This document shows, piece after piece, positions 23,966 through 32,526 of a stretch of 47,379 bases of DNA. Every line of letters begins with the position of its first letter. Position 1 is the first letter of the stretch. This DNA comes from Ruminococcaceae bacterium UBA1405 (GTDB lineage: Bacteria > Bacillota > Clostridia > Oscillospirales > Ruminococcaceae). Under the pieces are notes generated by a model that saw only the letters and a program-made list of their open reading frames with translations, searched no databases and had not been told where the DNA came from. The position numbers and the translations under genes were made by a program. The stretch covers positions 1-47,379 of the forward strand of contig DBQB01000048.1 of assembly GCA_002305685.1 (NCBI GenBank), given 5' to 3'.

Positions 23966-25046
23966 TCTTGGTCTTCATCTCTCCATCTTTGGAGAATCCC
24001 ACGGCAACGGCATCGGCGTGGTGCTGGACGGTATTCCCGGAGGAACACCCATCAATCTGGATGAGCTCAACCACTTTATGCAGCGTCGGGCTCCCGGGCA
24101 CAGCTCTACTTCTACCCGCAGAAAAGAAAGCGATCAACCGGAGATTCTTTCCGGCGTTTTACAGCAGGATGGCACCCCCTTTGCAGTGGCCTGCGGCACC
24201 CCCATTGCTGCTGTCATCCGCAACACCGATACCCATTCTGCCGATTACGAGCAAATGTCCACTTTGGCCAGGCCGGGCCATGGCGACTATACAGGACACC
24301 TGCGCTATCATGGATGCAACGACCCTCGGGGGGGAGGACACTTCTCTGCCCGGCTTACCGCTCCGCTGGTCTTTGCCGGAGGTATCTGCAAACAGCTGCT
24401 GGCCCTCAAAGGCATACGGATCGGCGCCCATGTGCTGCAGATCGGATCCATCCAGGACACTTTCTTTGATCCCCACTCCATCCCGGAGGTGCTCTTTGAC
24501 ACCATCGCCGGCAAAGCCTTTCCGGTCATCGACAACGACGCCGGGAAACAGATGATCACCGCCATCGAGGACGCACGGCTGGATCAGAACTCTTTGGGAG
24601 GAATCGTGGAATGTGCCGTCACCGGAATGCCGGCGGGCGTCGGGGATCCTATCTTTGGAGGCATTGAGAATGTCATCAGTTCCGCCATATTTGGCATCCC
24701 TGCGGTAAAAGGCGTATCCTTTGGCGCAGGCTTTGATTTCGCCGAGATGACCGGCGCACAGGCCAACGACCCCTTCTATATGGACGGCGATGAGATCAAA
24801 ACCTCCACCAACAATGCGGGAGGAATTCTGGGAGGAATCACCACTGGTATGCCGGTGCTGGTCAAGGCCGCATTTAAACCAACCCCCTCCATCTCCCGGC
24901 CCCAGCATACGGTAGATTTCAAAAATCGTACCGATGCCATCCTGGAGATCAAAGGCCGTCACGATCCCTGTGTGGTTCCCCGTGCGGTCCCCTGTGTGGA
25001 GGCGGCGGTTGCCGTTGCAATGGCCTCCTTCCTCATCCATAACTGA
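23946..25046 (+). CDS. aroC: Chorismate synthase AroC
   Basis: Last shikimate step, converting EPSP to chorismate with reduced FMN. The 366 residues carry GESHGNGIGVVLDGIPGG near the start, RRAPGHSSTSTRRKESD, GHGDYTGHLRYHGCNDPRGG and the C-terminal RHDPCVVPRAVP, all strictly family-typical. The ATG at 23946 is 8 bases after GGAGGT within the end of aroA; the upstream frame is the aroA region read in another frame. No flavin reductase domain is attached. It is the last gene of the operon: aroD, aroE and aroK are not in the window. Confidence 0.97.
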   Translation: MSSTWNNLGLHLSIFGESHGNGIGVVLDGIPGGTPINLDELNHFMQRRAPGHSSTSTRRKESDQPEILSGVLQQDGTPFAVACGTPIAAVIRNTDTHSADYEQMSTLARPGHGDYTGHLRYHGCNDPRGGGHFSARLTAPLVFAGGICKQLLALKGIRIGAHVLQIGSIQDTFFDPHSIPEVLFDTIAGKAFPVIDNDAGKQMITAIEDARLDQNSLGGIVECAVTGMPAGVGDPIFGGIENVISSAIFGIPAVKGVSFGAGFDFAEMTGAQANDPFYMDGDEIKTSTNNAGGILGGITTGMPVLVKAAFKPTPSISRPQHTVDFKNRTDAILEIKGRHDPCVVPRAVPCVEAAVAVAMASFLIHN

Positions 25047-25076
25047 GTATTTTCGTCCCTCAATCGGGGATGATCC

Positions 25077-25106
25077 CTCCGCCGTATCCCAACGGCGGAG
25101 TTTTTT
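25077..25106 (+). terminator. Terminator of the aro operon
   Basis: An 8-bp GC-rich stem (CTCCGCCG 25077-25084 with CGGCGGAG 25093-25100) is followed by six Ts. Confidence 0.92.
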
Positions 25107-25115
25107 ATGAAAAAG

Positions 25116-25170
25116 ACAGAAAAGGCAGGGCGCTTTGCGGATGAAAAACCATCGCAAGCCCTGCCTTTTT
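25116..25170 (-). terminator. Terminator of the cysteine desulfidase gene
   Basis: A 12-bp stem (AAAAGGCAGGGC 25120-25131 with its complement 25158-25169) encloses a second pairing (TTGCG/CGCAA) in the loop. T-rich sequence lies on both sides. It stands 40 bases past the stop of the minus-strand gene, back to back with the aro terminator. Confidence 0.82.
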
Positions 25171-25210
25171 TCAAACAGATCTCTCCGATCCTCGATCGGG
25201 ATTTTACATA

Positions 25211-26488
25211 TTACTGTCCGATCATCATCTTGATGATCTCCTCGTTGGTCTCCTTCATGCCCTGTTTGCCGAGACGGCCTACATTTTTTAAGGTATCCTC
25301 CACCTGATCCATCACGATGCCGTCTCCTCCGTCAAACTTTTTGCCGTGGTCAAACATATGCATCCCCAAAATCCCTGCCTCCACCGCCGAGGCAATCTTT
25401 GCGGCGCAGGAGGCCTTGGCGCCGTCGCACACAATCCCCGACACCACCGCCAAAGCATTGACCACCGTCTGGGTAATCTCTTCAAAGCTGCCCCCATACA
25501 GGTAGGCGATTCCGGCCGCTGCACCGGCCCCGGCGCTGACTGCACCGCAGTAGGCCGACAGTCTGCCGATGGGGGTTTTCTGATGGATGGCCGTGAGATT
25601 GGACAGAGCCAGCGCACGGTACAGGGTATCCTCCGATACCCCCAGCTCCTGAGCGTACACCACCACCGGTACCGAGACGGTTATCCCCTGGTTTCCACTG
25701 CCGGAGTTGATAATTACCGGCAGCTCACACCCGTTCATCCGGGCGTCGGAACCGGCGGCCGCCATGGCCTTGGCACGCACCTGCACGTCGTTTCCTTCCG
25801 TATCCAGCAAAATCGAACCGATGTTAGCGCCGTAATCCCCGCGGATTCCTTCCTCCGCGATGGCCATATTACAGCGGACCTGCCGCTCCAACACCTCGCG
25901 GATATCTGCGATGTCCACCGTTTGGATAAAATCCCAGATATCCTTCATATTGAGCAGCGTGTGATCGGTCAATCCCTCCTCCTTCTCTCCGACAACCTGG
26001 GTCTGATACAAAACCTGGCCATCCTTCTCCACCAACACCACATTGGTGTGATAGTTGGCGATCCGCACCTTGGCGTAGGATGCGCCGCGAAAAAGGGTTA
26101 CCACAATCTCAAAGGTGATGCCGTTTTCGATGTGCTCTACCCGGATATCGGTTGTGGCAAGGAACCGTTTCATCTCATCGATCTGCTGCGGCGTTACCTG
26201 GGAGATCACCTCCAGCTTCTTCTCCGGATCCCCCGCGACGATTCCAGCCGCCGCCGCTGCCGCAATCCCTTTCTGATGCCCGGTATTGGGCACCACCACC
26301 GATTTGACGTTTTTGATGATGCTTCCGCTGGCGCCGATCACCACCCGCTCCGGCATAGCTCCCAGCGTTTTTTTGGCCACCGCCGCAGCATATGCCAGCG
26401 CAATGGGTTCGGTACACCCCATGGCGGGAACCAGTTCTTCCCGCAAAATAGCAACATAAGCACGATATTTGTTGTCGTCGCGATTCAT
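25211..26488 (-). CDS. cyuA: L-cysteine desulfidase (CyuA/CdsB family)
   Basis: A 425-residue protein of the UPF0597/serine-dehydratase-alpha-like family, whose members split cysteine into pyruvate, ammonia and sulfide using a [4Fe-4S] cluster without PLP. The first active-site Cys is in AMGCTEPIALA (about residue 25). Later cysteines in SAYCGAVSAG and IVCDGAKASCAAK, with INSGSGNQG between, are the family's cluster region. The ATG at 26488 has AAAGGA about 12 bases upstream. It is divergent from a LysR gene, which may control it. An oxygen-sensitive cluster enzyme suits an anaerobe. Confidence 0.92.
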   Translation of the reverse strand: MNRDDNKYRAYVAILREELVPAMGCTEPIALAYAAAVAKKTLGAMPERVVIGASGSIIKNVKSVVVPNTGHQKGIAAAAAAGIVAGDPEKKLEVISQVTPQQIDEMKRFLATTDIRVEHIENGITFEIVVTLFRGASYAKVRIANYHTNVVLVEKDGQVLYQTQVVGEKEEGLTDHTLLNMKDIWDFIQTVDIADIREVLERQVRCNMAIAEEGIRGDYGANIGSILLDTEGNDVQVRAKAMAAAGSDARMNGCELPVIINSGSGNQGITVSVPVVVYAQELGVSEDTLYRALALSNLTAIHQKTPIGRLSAYCGAVSAGAGAAAGIAYLYGGSFEEITQTVVNALAVVSGIVCDGAKASCAAKIASAVEAGILGMHMFDHGKKFDGGDGIVMDQVEDTLKNVGRLGKQGMKETNEEIIKMMIGQ

Positions 26489-26542
26489 AGCATCCAGTCC
26501 TTTCAGAAAACTGCTTTCTCTTACTGCTCACCGTTGATTTCC

Positions 26543-26575
26543 TGATATCTATACTGTATCATAGAAGAATAACAA
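26543..26575 (-). promoter_or_regulatory. cyuA promoter with LysR-type box
   Basis: Minus-strand TTGTTA (26570-26575) and TATAGA (26548-26553) are 16 bases apart. TGATA (26543-26547) and TATCA (26557-26561) form an inverted repeat with a 9-base gap over the -10 region, the size of a LysR-type operator. The adjacent divergent LysR gene is the likely regulator (inference). Confidence 0.6.
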
Positions 26576-26634
26576 TGTAAAATTTATCGTTTTTATCTTA
26601 ATGTTTAAAATAATTAAATTAAAGGAGAAGAATC

Positions 26635-27525
26635 TTGGAACTTCGAGAAATATCCACCTTTCTGCAGGTAGCCCAACTGAAAAGCTTCTCCAAAGCCGCG
26701 CATCAGCTGGGTTATTCTCAGGCAGCAGTCACCGTACAAATCCACAATCTGGAACGGGAGTTGCAGGTACATCTGTTTGACCGCATTGGCAAACAGATCA
26801 CCCTCACCCATCAGGGGATGGTGTTTTATACCTATGCCTGCGGCATCCTGCGAGACCTTGCCCGCGCCAAGGACGCGGTGGCAGATGCCTCTGTGCCCAC
26901 AGGGCGGCTCTGCCTGGGAACCATCGAATCCATCTGCGCCTCCCTGCTGCCCTCCCTCATCCGGGAATATCACCGGCTTTATCCCAAGGTCAGCGTCAGC
27001 ATCCTCACCGATTCCCCGGAAGCGCTACTGGAGATGATGAATCAAAACGCCGTCGATATCGTCTACTTCCTGGACAAACGCATCTACGATCCCAAATGGG
27101 TCAAAGTGCTGGAACAGCCGGAAGAGATTGTATTTGTGGCGTCCCAGGAAAATCCCATCATCGGGTGCGGGGAGCTGAGTCTGGAACAGGTGATCGCACA
27201 GCCTTTCATCCTCACCGAGCGGGACGCCAGTTATCGCCTGATGCTGGACCAGTATCTTACCGCACAACAGAAACAGATTCTCCCCTTTCTGGAAACCGGA
27301 AACACCGAATTTATCCTCCAGATGCTCCGGAGCAATCTGGGGATCTCCTTTTTGCCGGAATTTACCGTGCGGCAGGATGTTCAGCAGGGAACCCTCTCGG
27401 TGCTAAAAGTAAAAGACTTTTCGATGCGCTCCTGGCGCCAGGTAGTCTACCATAAGGATAAGTGGGTTTCCCGGGAAATGGAGGCTTTTCTGAATCTGGT
27501 TGGCCTACAGGAAACAAAAGCATAA
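26635..27525 (+). CDS. LysR-family transcriptional regulator
   Basis: A 296-residue regulator: winged helix-turn-helix at residues 1-60 (FLQVAQLKSFSKAAHQLGYSQ, then VTVQIHNLERELQ), linker helix, and a periplasmic-binding-like effector domain from about 88. The start is TTG at 26635 directly after AAAGGAGAAG. It is divergent from cysteine desulfidase with a 146-base shared control region, so cysteine or a related sulfur compound is a reasonable effector guess. It is not the Lrp-type DecR/CyuR that controls cyuA in E. coli. Confidence 0.93.
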   Translation: MELREISTFLQVAQLKSFSKAAHQLGYSQAAVTVQIHNLERELQVHLFDRIGKQITLTHQGMVFYTYACGILRDLARAKDAVADASVPTGRLCLGTIESICASLLPSLIREYHRLYPKVSVSILTDSPEALLEMMNQNAVDIVYFLDKRIYDPKWVKVLEQPEEIVFVASQENPIIGCGELSLEQVIAQPFILTERDASYRLMLDQYLTAQQKQILPFLETGNTEFILQMLRSNLGISFLPEFTVRQDVQQGTLSVLKVKDFSMRSWRQVVYHKDKWVSREMEAFLNLVGLQETKA

Positions 27526-27551
27526 ACGTAAACGCAGTCTGCTGGCAGTGC

Positions 27552-27586
27552 AAAAAAAGGCCCCGATGGAACAAAGTCCATCGGGG
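27552..27586 (-). terminator. Terminator of the MATE exporter gene
   Basis: A perfect 10-bp stem (CCCCGATGGA 27561-27570 with 27577-27586) with a 6-nt loop is followed by seven Ts two bases later on the minus strand. Confidence 0.92.
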
Positions 27587-27596
27587 CGAAAATCAT

Positions 27597-28979
27597 TCAG
27601 CGGGTTACATTGCGAAGCCAGCGCTTGCTCTTGTACCGCCAGGTGGTCAGCGGTATCTTGACAATCTCATCGCTCATCAGCACCACGTACACCACCGCCA
27701 CCGGAAGCTTGAAAACAAAGGCACAGAGAAATCCCAGTAGAATCGCCCACCCCCAAAGGGCCGACACATCCGCAATCAGACCAAATTTGGTATCCCCGCC
27801 TGCCCGGAAAACACCCACCACCATGGTGGTATTGTATCCCTGACAGATGCTGAAATAGGACATGACAATCATCATCAGATTGAGGTATCCCCTTGCCTGA
27901 TCGGAGAGGGTGAGGAAATTACCGGCGATGGGACCGATGGCCAGAATCACCAGCGCACCGCAAACACCGGCGATCAACGTCAGCTTGACAAACCGACGCG
28001 CATAGATCTGAGCGCCGTCATATTTGTTTTCCCCGATGGCTTTGCCCACAATTACCGCCGTAGCGTTGGCCAAACCAAAGGCCACCACCATCGCCAGCTG
28101 ACGCACCACCTGAGCCACCGAGTTTGCCGCCACCACCGAACTGCCCAGATGCCCGATAATCATGGCGTTGACCGAAGTCCCCAACCCCCACATCATCTCA
28201 TTGATGGTGACAGGGATGGAAAAGCGAAGAAAATCCTGAAACAGCAGCCGGTCCATCTGCAGGACATTTTTCCAGCGAAAACGAGCTACCGGGTTTTTCT
28301 GGGAGTAGATGGCCACGATAATGAGTTCCAGGATACGGGTAATCCAGGTTGCCAGCGCCGCACCGGCCACCCCCATTGCAGGAAAACCCAACAAACCAAA
28401 AATCAGGATGGCATTGAGGGTCACATTGCACACAAGGCCGAACAGATACACCAGCGTGGAGATTACCACCCGCTCCACACTGCGCATCAGATTCAAAAAC
28501 ACCATGGAAAAAGAGATGGGAATATAGGACAGAGAGACAATCCGCAGATAGATCATCCCCTGCTCAATCACCGGTTCCTCCGAGGTGAAAAGTGTCATCA
28601 GTTGCCGGGGAAAAAGCCAGGCTGCCGCTGTGAACACCACCGATACCAGAAAGGAAAACCGCAGGGCAATCCCCATCACCTTCTCAATGGTCTGGATATC
28701 CCGTTTTCCCCAATACTGCGCTGTCAGCACAGCGGCGCCGGAGGTCAGACCAAAGAAGATCAGATTCATGATAAACTGTACCTGCCCAGCCAGAGAAGAG
28801 GCAGAAAGCGCAGTCTCCCCCACCTTTCCCAGCATCATCACATCGGCGGAGGTGATGGCGGTATTGATCAGATTTTGCAGCGCCATGGGGAGGACCAGGG
28901 AGAAGGTCATCTTTAAAAAGGCCTTTGTATCCACCGCCTCGCTTTGGTGAAGGGAATGGGGTACGCTATTGGGACTCAT
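27597..28979 (-). CDS. MATE-family multidrug/metabolite exporter
   Basis: A 460-residue, twelve-helix exporter driven by a sodium or proton gradient. Family marks are SLVLPMALQNLINTAI with TSADVMMLGKVG near the N-terminus, and the paired repeat in the second half (PVTINEMMWGLGTSVNAMIIGHLG). It belongs to the DinF/NorM-like group common in Clostridia. The ATG at 28979 has AAAGGA about 12 bases upstream, slightly long. A palindromic operator over the promoter suggests induction by a ligand-sensing repressor encoded elsewhere. The substrate is unknown. Confidence 0.93.
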   Translation of the reverse strand: MSPNSVPHSLHQSEAVDTKAFLKMTFSLVLPMALQNLINTAITSADVMMLGKVGETALSASSLAGQVQFIMNLIFFGLTSGAAVLTAQYWGKRDIQTIEKVMGIALRFSFLVSVVFTAAAWLFPRQLMTLFTSEEPVIEQGMIYLRIVSLSYIPISFSMVFLNLMRSVERVVISTLVYLFGLVCNVTLNAILIFGLLGFPAMGVAGAALATWITRILELIIVAIYSQKNPVARFRWKNVLQMDRLLFQDFLRFSIPVTINEMMWGLGTSVNAMIIGHLGSSVVAANSVAQVVRQLAMVVAFGLANATAVIVGKAIGENKYDGAQIYARRFVKLTLIAGVCGALVILAIGPIAGNFLTLSDQARGYLNLMMIVMSYFSICQGYNTTMVVGVFRAGGDTKFGLIADVSALWGWAILLGFLCAFVFKLPVAVVYVVLMSDEIVKIPLTTWRYKSKRWLRNVTR

Positions 28980-29060
28980 ATTTCAGACACGTCCTTTCCG
29001 CTGCACACAGCTGATAGTAATGGTAAAATCTCCACTTTTGATCGCAGAGGGCCGTAGGAT

Positions 29061-29107
29061 ATTATAGCATATCTGCCATAAAAAAGTAAACCACCGTCGT
29101 GGTTTAC
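29061..29107 (-). promoter_or_regulatory. MATE promoter with perfect palindromic operator
   Basis: Minus-strand TATAAT (29061-29066) is preceded, after 18 bases, by TTTACT (29085-29090). A perfect 9-bp inverted repeat, GTAAACCAC (29086-29094) and GTGGTTTAC (29099-29107) with a 4-base centre, covers the -35. This is a typical TetR- or MarR-size repressor site. It has no T tail and lies upstream of the start, so it is not a terminator. Confidence 0.7.
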
Positions 29108-29157
29108 CGCCACGGTCACAGTCACCGGCTAAGACAGACCGGTAAAAACGACAACAG

Positions 29158-29206
29158 ACAAAAATCCCCCTGATGCAGCAACATAAAACTGCATCAGAGG
29201 GATTTT
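29158..29206 (-). terminator. Terminator of the orphan lipoprotein gene
   Basis: An 18-bp stem with one mismatch (29161-29178 with 29189-29206, core CTGATGCAG), a 10-nt loop and five Ts on the minus strand. Confidence 0.9.
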
Positions 29207-29278
29207 CATGCTTGGAAAAACAGGAACGTTTCACGATCCAGTGGAAATTGATTGTGTCAGCGGAGTATATCGAGGGGA

Positions 29279-30244
29279 TCAGGAACGGATCAGATAGGCG
29301 GTGACATTAGAACCATTGTCGGTAAAAGCAGATGTACCGGCGGCATCTCCATACGCTTTATATCCCTCCGGGGTCTGTATCCGCGCTACGGCATCGGTGG
29401 AAACCTTTACCGTTTCGGTCTTTTCTTCGGTGGTGCCGGGATCGGTGATGAGCGTTACCGTTCTGGTATTTGGGGGGTTAATCAAGTCAGTGATCTGCTG
29501 GGGTACCGTGTAGCTGGGATCGGTATTCACCGTCACCTCACATACCGGAACCTCTGAGCCGCCATCGATGGATACCACTTCCAACGTGCGGATTCTCAGG
29601 GTATCGGGATCCAGACCGTAGATGTTGCGGATGGTGCCTGTCTTGATCCCATAAACCTCCTCATAGTATTCCAGATCATCTGCAACGCCGAATTCGGTGA
29701 TCATGGTAATACTATCCCCAGACTCGCTGGGGGACGCCGAGATCAGTTTTTCGTAATCCATCTGCTGGAACACGAAGTAATCAACGCTCTGTTCCAGCGT
29801 AGCCTGATATTCGCTCTGAGGATAACAGCGCACCTTCAAGGTATTGTCCGCCGGATCAAAGATGTATCCGCTTCCGTTGGCGGTCACCTCTATGTAGCCG
29901 TTGGAATCCTCATAGGCCGTGGACTGCTGCGTTCCGGTTCCCTCGATGTAAAACATGGCGGAATAGGCTTCGTGGCCATACCAGTTGTGCTCCACCACGT
30001 TTTTGGACGCTTTTCCGTACGCAGACAAAAATTCCTCCCCGGTATTGGCCTTAGCCACCTGTTCCAGCGTGACCTGGGAAGCAATCTCCTCCAATGTAGG
30101 GGCGCTTTCCGGTACCTCCAGGGAGACCTCCGGCGCCGATTGGGAGGAACTGCTGGAACTGGACGAGGAAGGGGTAGCGCGGTTGCATCCTGCCAGTATT
30201 GCCAAACAAAGAGCCATCGCCAAATATTTTCCGTATCCTCTCAT
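29279..30244 (-). CDS. Secreted lipoprotein of unknown function
   Basis: A 321-residue lipoprotein: a signal peptide ending in LAGC (Cys about 20), then a serine-rich linker (nine Ser in a row near 27-35), then a soluble domain rich in Glu, Thr and Tyr with no family I recognise. The middle (YEDSNGYIEVTANGSG and later NTLKVRCYPQSEYQ) reads like alternating beta strands, as in LolA- or beta-barrel-type lipoproteins that bind hydrophobic ligands; this is only a guess. The ATG follows AAAGGAAG. It is a single-gene unit with its own terminator. Confidence 0.85.
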   Translation of the reverse strand: MRGYGKYLAMALCLAILAGCNRATPSSSSSSSSSQSAPEVSLEVPESAPTLEEIASQVTLEQVAKANTGEEFLSAYGKASKNVVEHNWYGHEAYSAMFYIEGTGTQQSTAYEDSNGYIEVTANGSGYIFDPADNTLKVRCYPQSEYQATLEQSVDYFVFQQMDYEKLISASPSESGDSITMITEFGVADDLEYYEEVYGIKTGTIRNIYGLDPDTLRIRTLEVVSIDGGSEVPVCEVTVNTDPSYTVPQQITDLINPPNTRTVTLITDPGTTEEKTETVKVSTDAVARIQTPEGYKAYGDAAGTSAFTDNGSNVTAYLIRS

Positions 30245-30349
30245 TTCACTCTTCCTTTCCGGACGACTCAGTAAGAGTCCTCGTTTGATGGATTTATCCT
30301 TATGTGTGCGTTTGCCGCGTTTTTACTGCATCTCCGTTGGATTTTTCGA

Positions 30350-30394
30350 TAAAAAGACCGCTGTTTCACCTGTTTGGGATGAAACAGCGGTCTT
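30350..30394 (-). terminator. Terminator of the 96-residue unknown gene
   Basis: A perfect 15-bp stem (30354-30368 with 30380-30394, core GACCGCTGTTTCA) with an 11-nt loop and five Ts on the minus strand. The rest of 30245-30465 holds the lipoprotein ribosome site and nothing else obvious. Confidence 0.9.
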
Positions 30395-30465
30395 CTCTTT
30401 CTCACAACATCTGCCGCTGTTTATTTTACTATTTTTAAGGCGGACAGACTTCACCTGGCAATGGG

Positions 30466-30756
30466 TTATTCTGCATCAAAGAGAATACTTTTGACTGCGT
30501 TGACAATATCGTCCGCTGTAATACGGGCCACACCCATACTATCCAGCAACGCATCCGTCTCGGTGTTGGTCGCATCCAGGTAGCCAACATGAGCAATGCG
30601 CAGAGCATTTGCAAATACCTCTGCCTCCTCCGCAGTACCGGAGTCGTTCATCTCCATCTCCAACAACCGGAGGGTCACCGCAACCGCCTGGGAACGGGTG
30701 AACAGCGCGTTGGATGCTTCTTTTTGGAATTCCTCGACCTTGTTAAGCGTTCTCAT
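30466..30756 (-). CDS. Small hypothetical helical protein
   Basis: A 96-residue acidic protein with no signal peptide or membrane segment and no Cys, predicted mostly helical (FQKEASNALFTRSQAVAVTLRLLEMEM in its first half). I do not recognise a family. The ATG is 9 bases after AAAGGGG, and the gene has both a good promoter and a strong terminator, so it is very likely real. It lies between an orphan lipoprotein gene and htrA without visible linkage to either. Confidence 0.8.
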   Translation of the reverse strand: MRTLNKVEEFQKEASNALFTRSQAVAVTLRLLEMEMNDSGTAEEAEVFANALRIAHVGYLDATNTETDALLDSMGVARITADDIVNAVKSILFDAE

Positions 30757-30832
30757 CCGATCAGACCCCTTTCTTTTGGTGCAGAATCATCAGCCCACTC
30801 CATTCAGGCTGCTGATACATCATTACACCGTT

Positions 30833-30861
30833 ATTATACCGCATTACTGTACAGATATCAA
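30833..30861 (-). promoter_or_regulatory. Promoter of the 96-residue unknown gene
   Basis: Minus-strand TTGATA (30856-30861) and TATAAT (30833-30838) are 17 bases apart, about 75 bases before the start and just after the htrA stop. Confidence 0.75.
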
Positions 30862-30890
30862 TAGAAGCCTTGAATATATCCCCACGCCGG

Positions 30891-32144
30891 TTACAGATTG
30901 GCCGTACTATCCTGTCCTACCTGGAAGGAAGCGGGTTTTTCTTCTCCAACCTCAACGGTAATCTCCATCGTTTCGGTACCGCGGACAATGGTCATCTTCA
31001 GCTGATCTCCCACATTGCTTTGTTCTACAATGGCTTTGACCTCATCGCTGGTGGTCACTTCCTGACCATTGATAGAGGTAATGCAGTCTCCGGCCAACAG
31101 CCCTGCCTTGGCGGCGGATTCTCCGGTTACCTGATATACATACACACCGCCCCGGGTTACCTGATAACGCATCATATCCTGCATGGTGGTAACATCAATC
31201 AGCGAAACTCCCAGCAGCGGACGCCCGGTGACATAGCCGTTATCCCGCAGCTGCTGTACCACTTCCTTGACCACATTCACCGGGATGGCAAATCCCAGCC
31301 CTTCCACGTCGGTTCCGGAACTCTTGGCAACCACCAAGCCAATCAGTTCCCCTTTGCTGTTAAAGAGTCCGCCGCCGGAGTTTCCGGGGTTGATGGCTGC
31401 GTTGGTCTGAAGCAGGGTCATCGTCTCGCCCTCCAGGCTGATTTCACGGTCCAGAGCACTGATGATACCGTTGGTAACGGTGCCGCCCAGTTCGCCCAGA
31501 GGATTTCCTACCGCAACCGCCGTCTCTCCCACCACAAGAGAATCGGAATCGCCCAGTGTTGCAGGAGTCAGACCGGTTGCTTCTATCTTCAGCAACGCAA
31601 CATCGGTCTTGCTGTCGGTACCGATCAGGGTCGCCTGATAGGTATTTCCGTCATGCAGACGAACGGTGATCTTGGAGGCATCTTCAATCACATGATTGTT
31701 GGTGACGATATAACCATCTTCTGTAAGGATGACGCCGCTTCCAGCACCGGCAGTGACATACTGCTGCAGCCAGGTGTACCCATTGGTAACCGATTCGGTC
31801 GTGATCTCCACCACGCTGTCGGCTGTCTTGGCAGCTACCTCAGCAACGCTCATCTCACCGCTACCGGTTGCCAAAGTGGTATAATCACCGGATGTTGTTT
31901 GTGTGCTGGATATACTAGACGAACTCTGGGTTCCCGCACTGAGATAGGAAGCCGCATACCCTCCGCCAAAACCTGCCGCACCGGAAAGAACTACGCAGCA
32001 GGCCAGCAGTGCCGCCAGGCTGGAACGCTTTTTGGATTTGGTCGAATCGTTGTGGGATGGTTCCTGGTGACCACGGAATGGGCTTTCTACACGATCGGTA
32101 TACACATCGGTTTGGTTGTTGTTTCTCTCATTCATTTCACTCAT
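30891..32144 (-). CDS. htrA: HtrA/DegP-type membrane serine protease (S1C)
   Basis: A 417-residue envelope protease and chaperone for misfolded exported proteins. The N-terminal 40 residues are polar and cytoplasmic, one membrane segment follows (about 42-66), then a Ser/Thr linker. The trypsin-like domain has the catalytic triad in TNNHVI (His about 150), KTDVALL (Asp about 179) and GNSGGG (Ser about 254). One PDZ domain (about 300-395) contains AGLLAGDCITSINGQEV. The ATG is 7 bases after GGGGGAG. Its mRNA carries a GC-rich folded leader. Length and layout are normal for Gram-positive HtrA. Confidence 0.95.
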   Translation of the reverse strand: MSEMNERNNNQTDVYTDRVESPFRGHQEPSHNDSTKSKKRSSLAALLACCVVLSGAAGFGGGYAASYLSAGTQSSSSISSTQTTSGDYTTLATGSGEMSVAEVAAKTADSVVEITTESVTNGYTWLQQYVTAGAGSGVILTEDGYIVTNNHVIEDASKITVRLHDGNTYQATLIGTDSKTDVALLKIEATGLTPATLGDSDSLVVGETAVAVGNPLGELGGTVTNGIISALDREISLEGETMTLLQTNAAINPGNSGGGLFNSKGELIGLVVAKSSGTDVEGLGFAIPVNVVKEVVQQLRDNGYVTGRPLLGVSLIDVTTMQDMMRYQVTRGGVYVYQVTGESAAKAGLLAGDCITSINGQEVTTSDEVKAIVEQSNVGDQLKMTIVRGTETMEITVEVGEEKPASFQVGQDSTANL

Positions 32145-32195
32145 GGTACTTCTCCCCCATTTTCTGTATCATAAAATTATTATTGGTTGGTTGTC

Positions 32196-32290
32196 GGAGG
32201 TGTGCGGCGGGACAGACCGTTTGGGATTCTTCCTGAGAGGCCTTAGGTCTCTCAGCTGTCCGCCGCCCTCCTGAGTACGATATCAGTATA
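32196..32290 (-). promoter_or_regulatory. Structured 5' leader and -10 box of htrA
   Basis: On the minus strand a TATACT box (32285-32290) precedes a folded segment that would open the mRNA. An outer stem pairs 32256-32271 with 32196-32215 (CTGTC, CGCCGC and CCTCC blocks, with a small bulge). Inside it a 10-bp hairpin (32233-32242 with 32246-32255, loop of 3) stacks directly on the outer stem, leaving about 17 unpaired bases (32216-32232). There is no T tail, so it is not a terminator. No good -35 is seen, suggesting an activator. I do not recognise the fold as a known riboswitch. Confidence 0.55.
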
Positions 32291-32433
32291 TCGGGGAAAA
32301 GTGATTATTTTTTAACCGTTTTTCGAAAGAATACTGAAGGATTTGTCAACAAAATACGGATGTCTTGTGTTGAATGTGTGAAGGGATATTGGGGTTTTGT
32401 TTTTCCATTTATATCCATATTCATCAAGAGAAA

Positions 32434-32461
32434 CTGCCTTTTTCGAAAACGAAAAAGGCAG
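32434..32461 (-). terminator. Hairpin after the DUF2500 gene
   Basis: A perfect 12-bp stem (CTGCCTTTTTCG 32434-32445 with 32450-32461) and AAAA loop lies 65 bases past the stop. The minus-strand tail is GTTTCTC, weak for termination. The remaining 32291-32433 is AT-rich with nothing clear. Confidence 0.6.
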
Positions 32462-32526
32462 TGAAACAGAGCGATTTCTCTTCTTTCTCTCATACAATAG
32501 CCGCATCGTTCCGGGAACTCTACCAA

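Noticed and set aside
28983..29234. 83-codon minus-strand frame upstream of the MATE gene
   Set aside because: It runs through a terminator, an operator and the MATE promoter; no ribosome site.
30870..32174. 434-codon plus-strand open frame
   Set aside because: Antisense shadow of htrA, whose catalytic triad is complete on the other strand.
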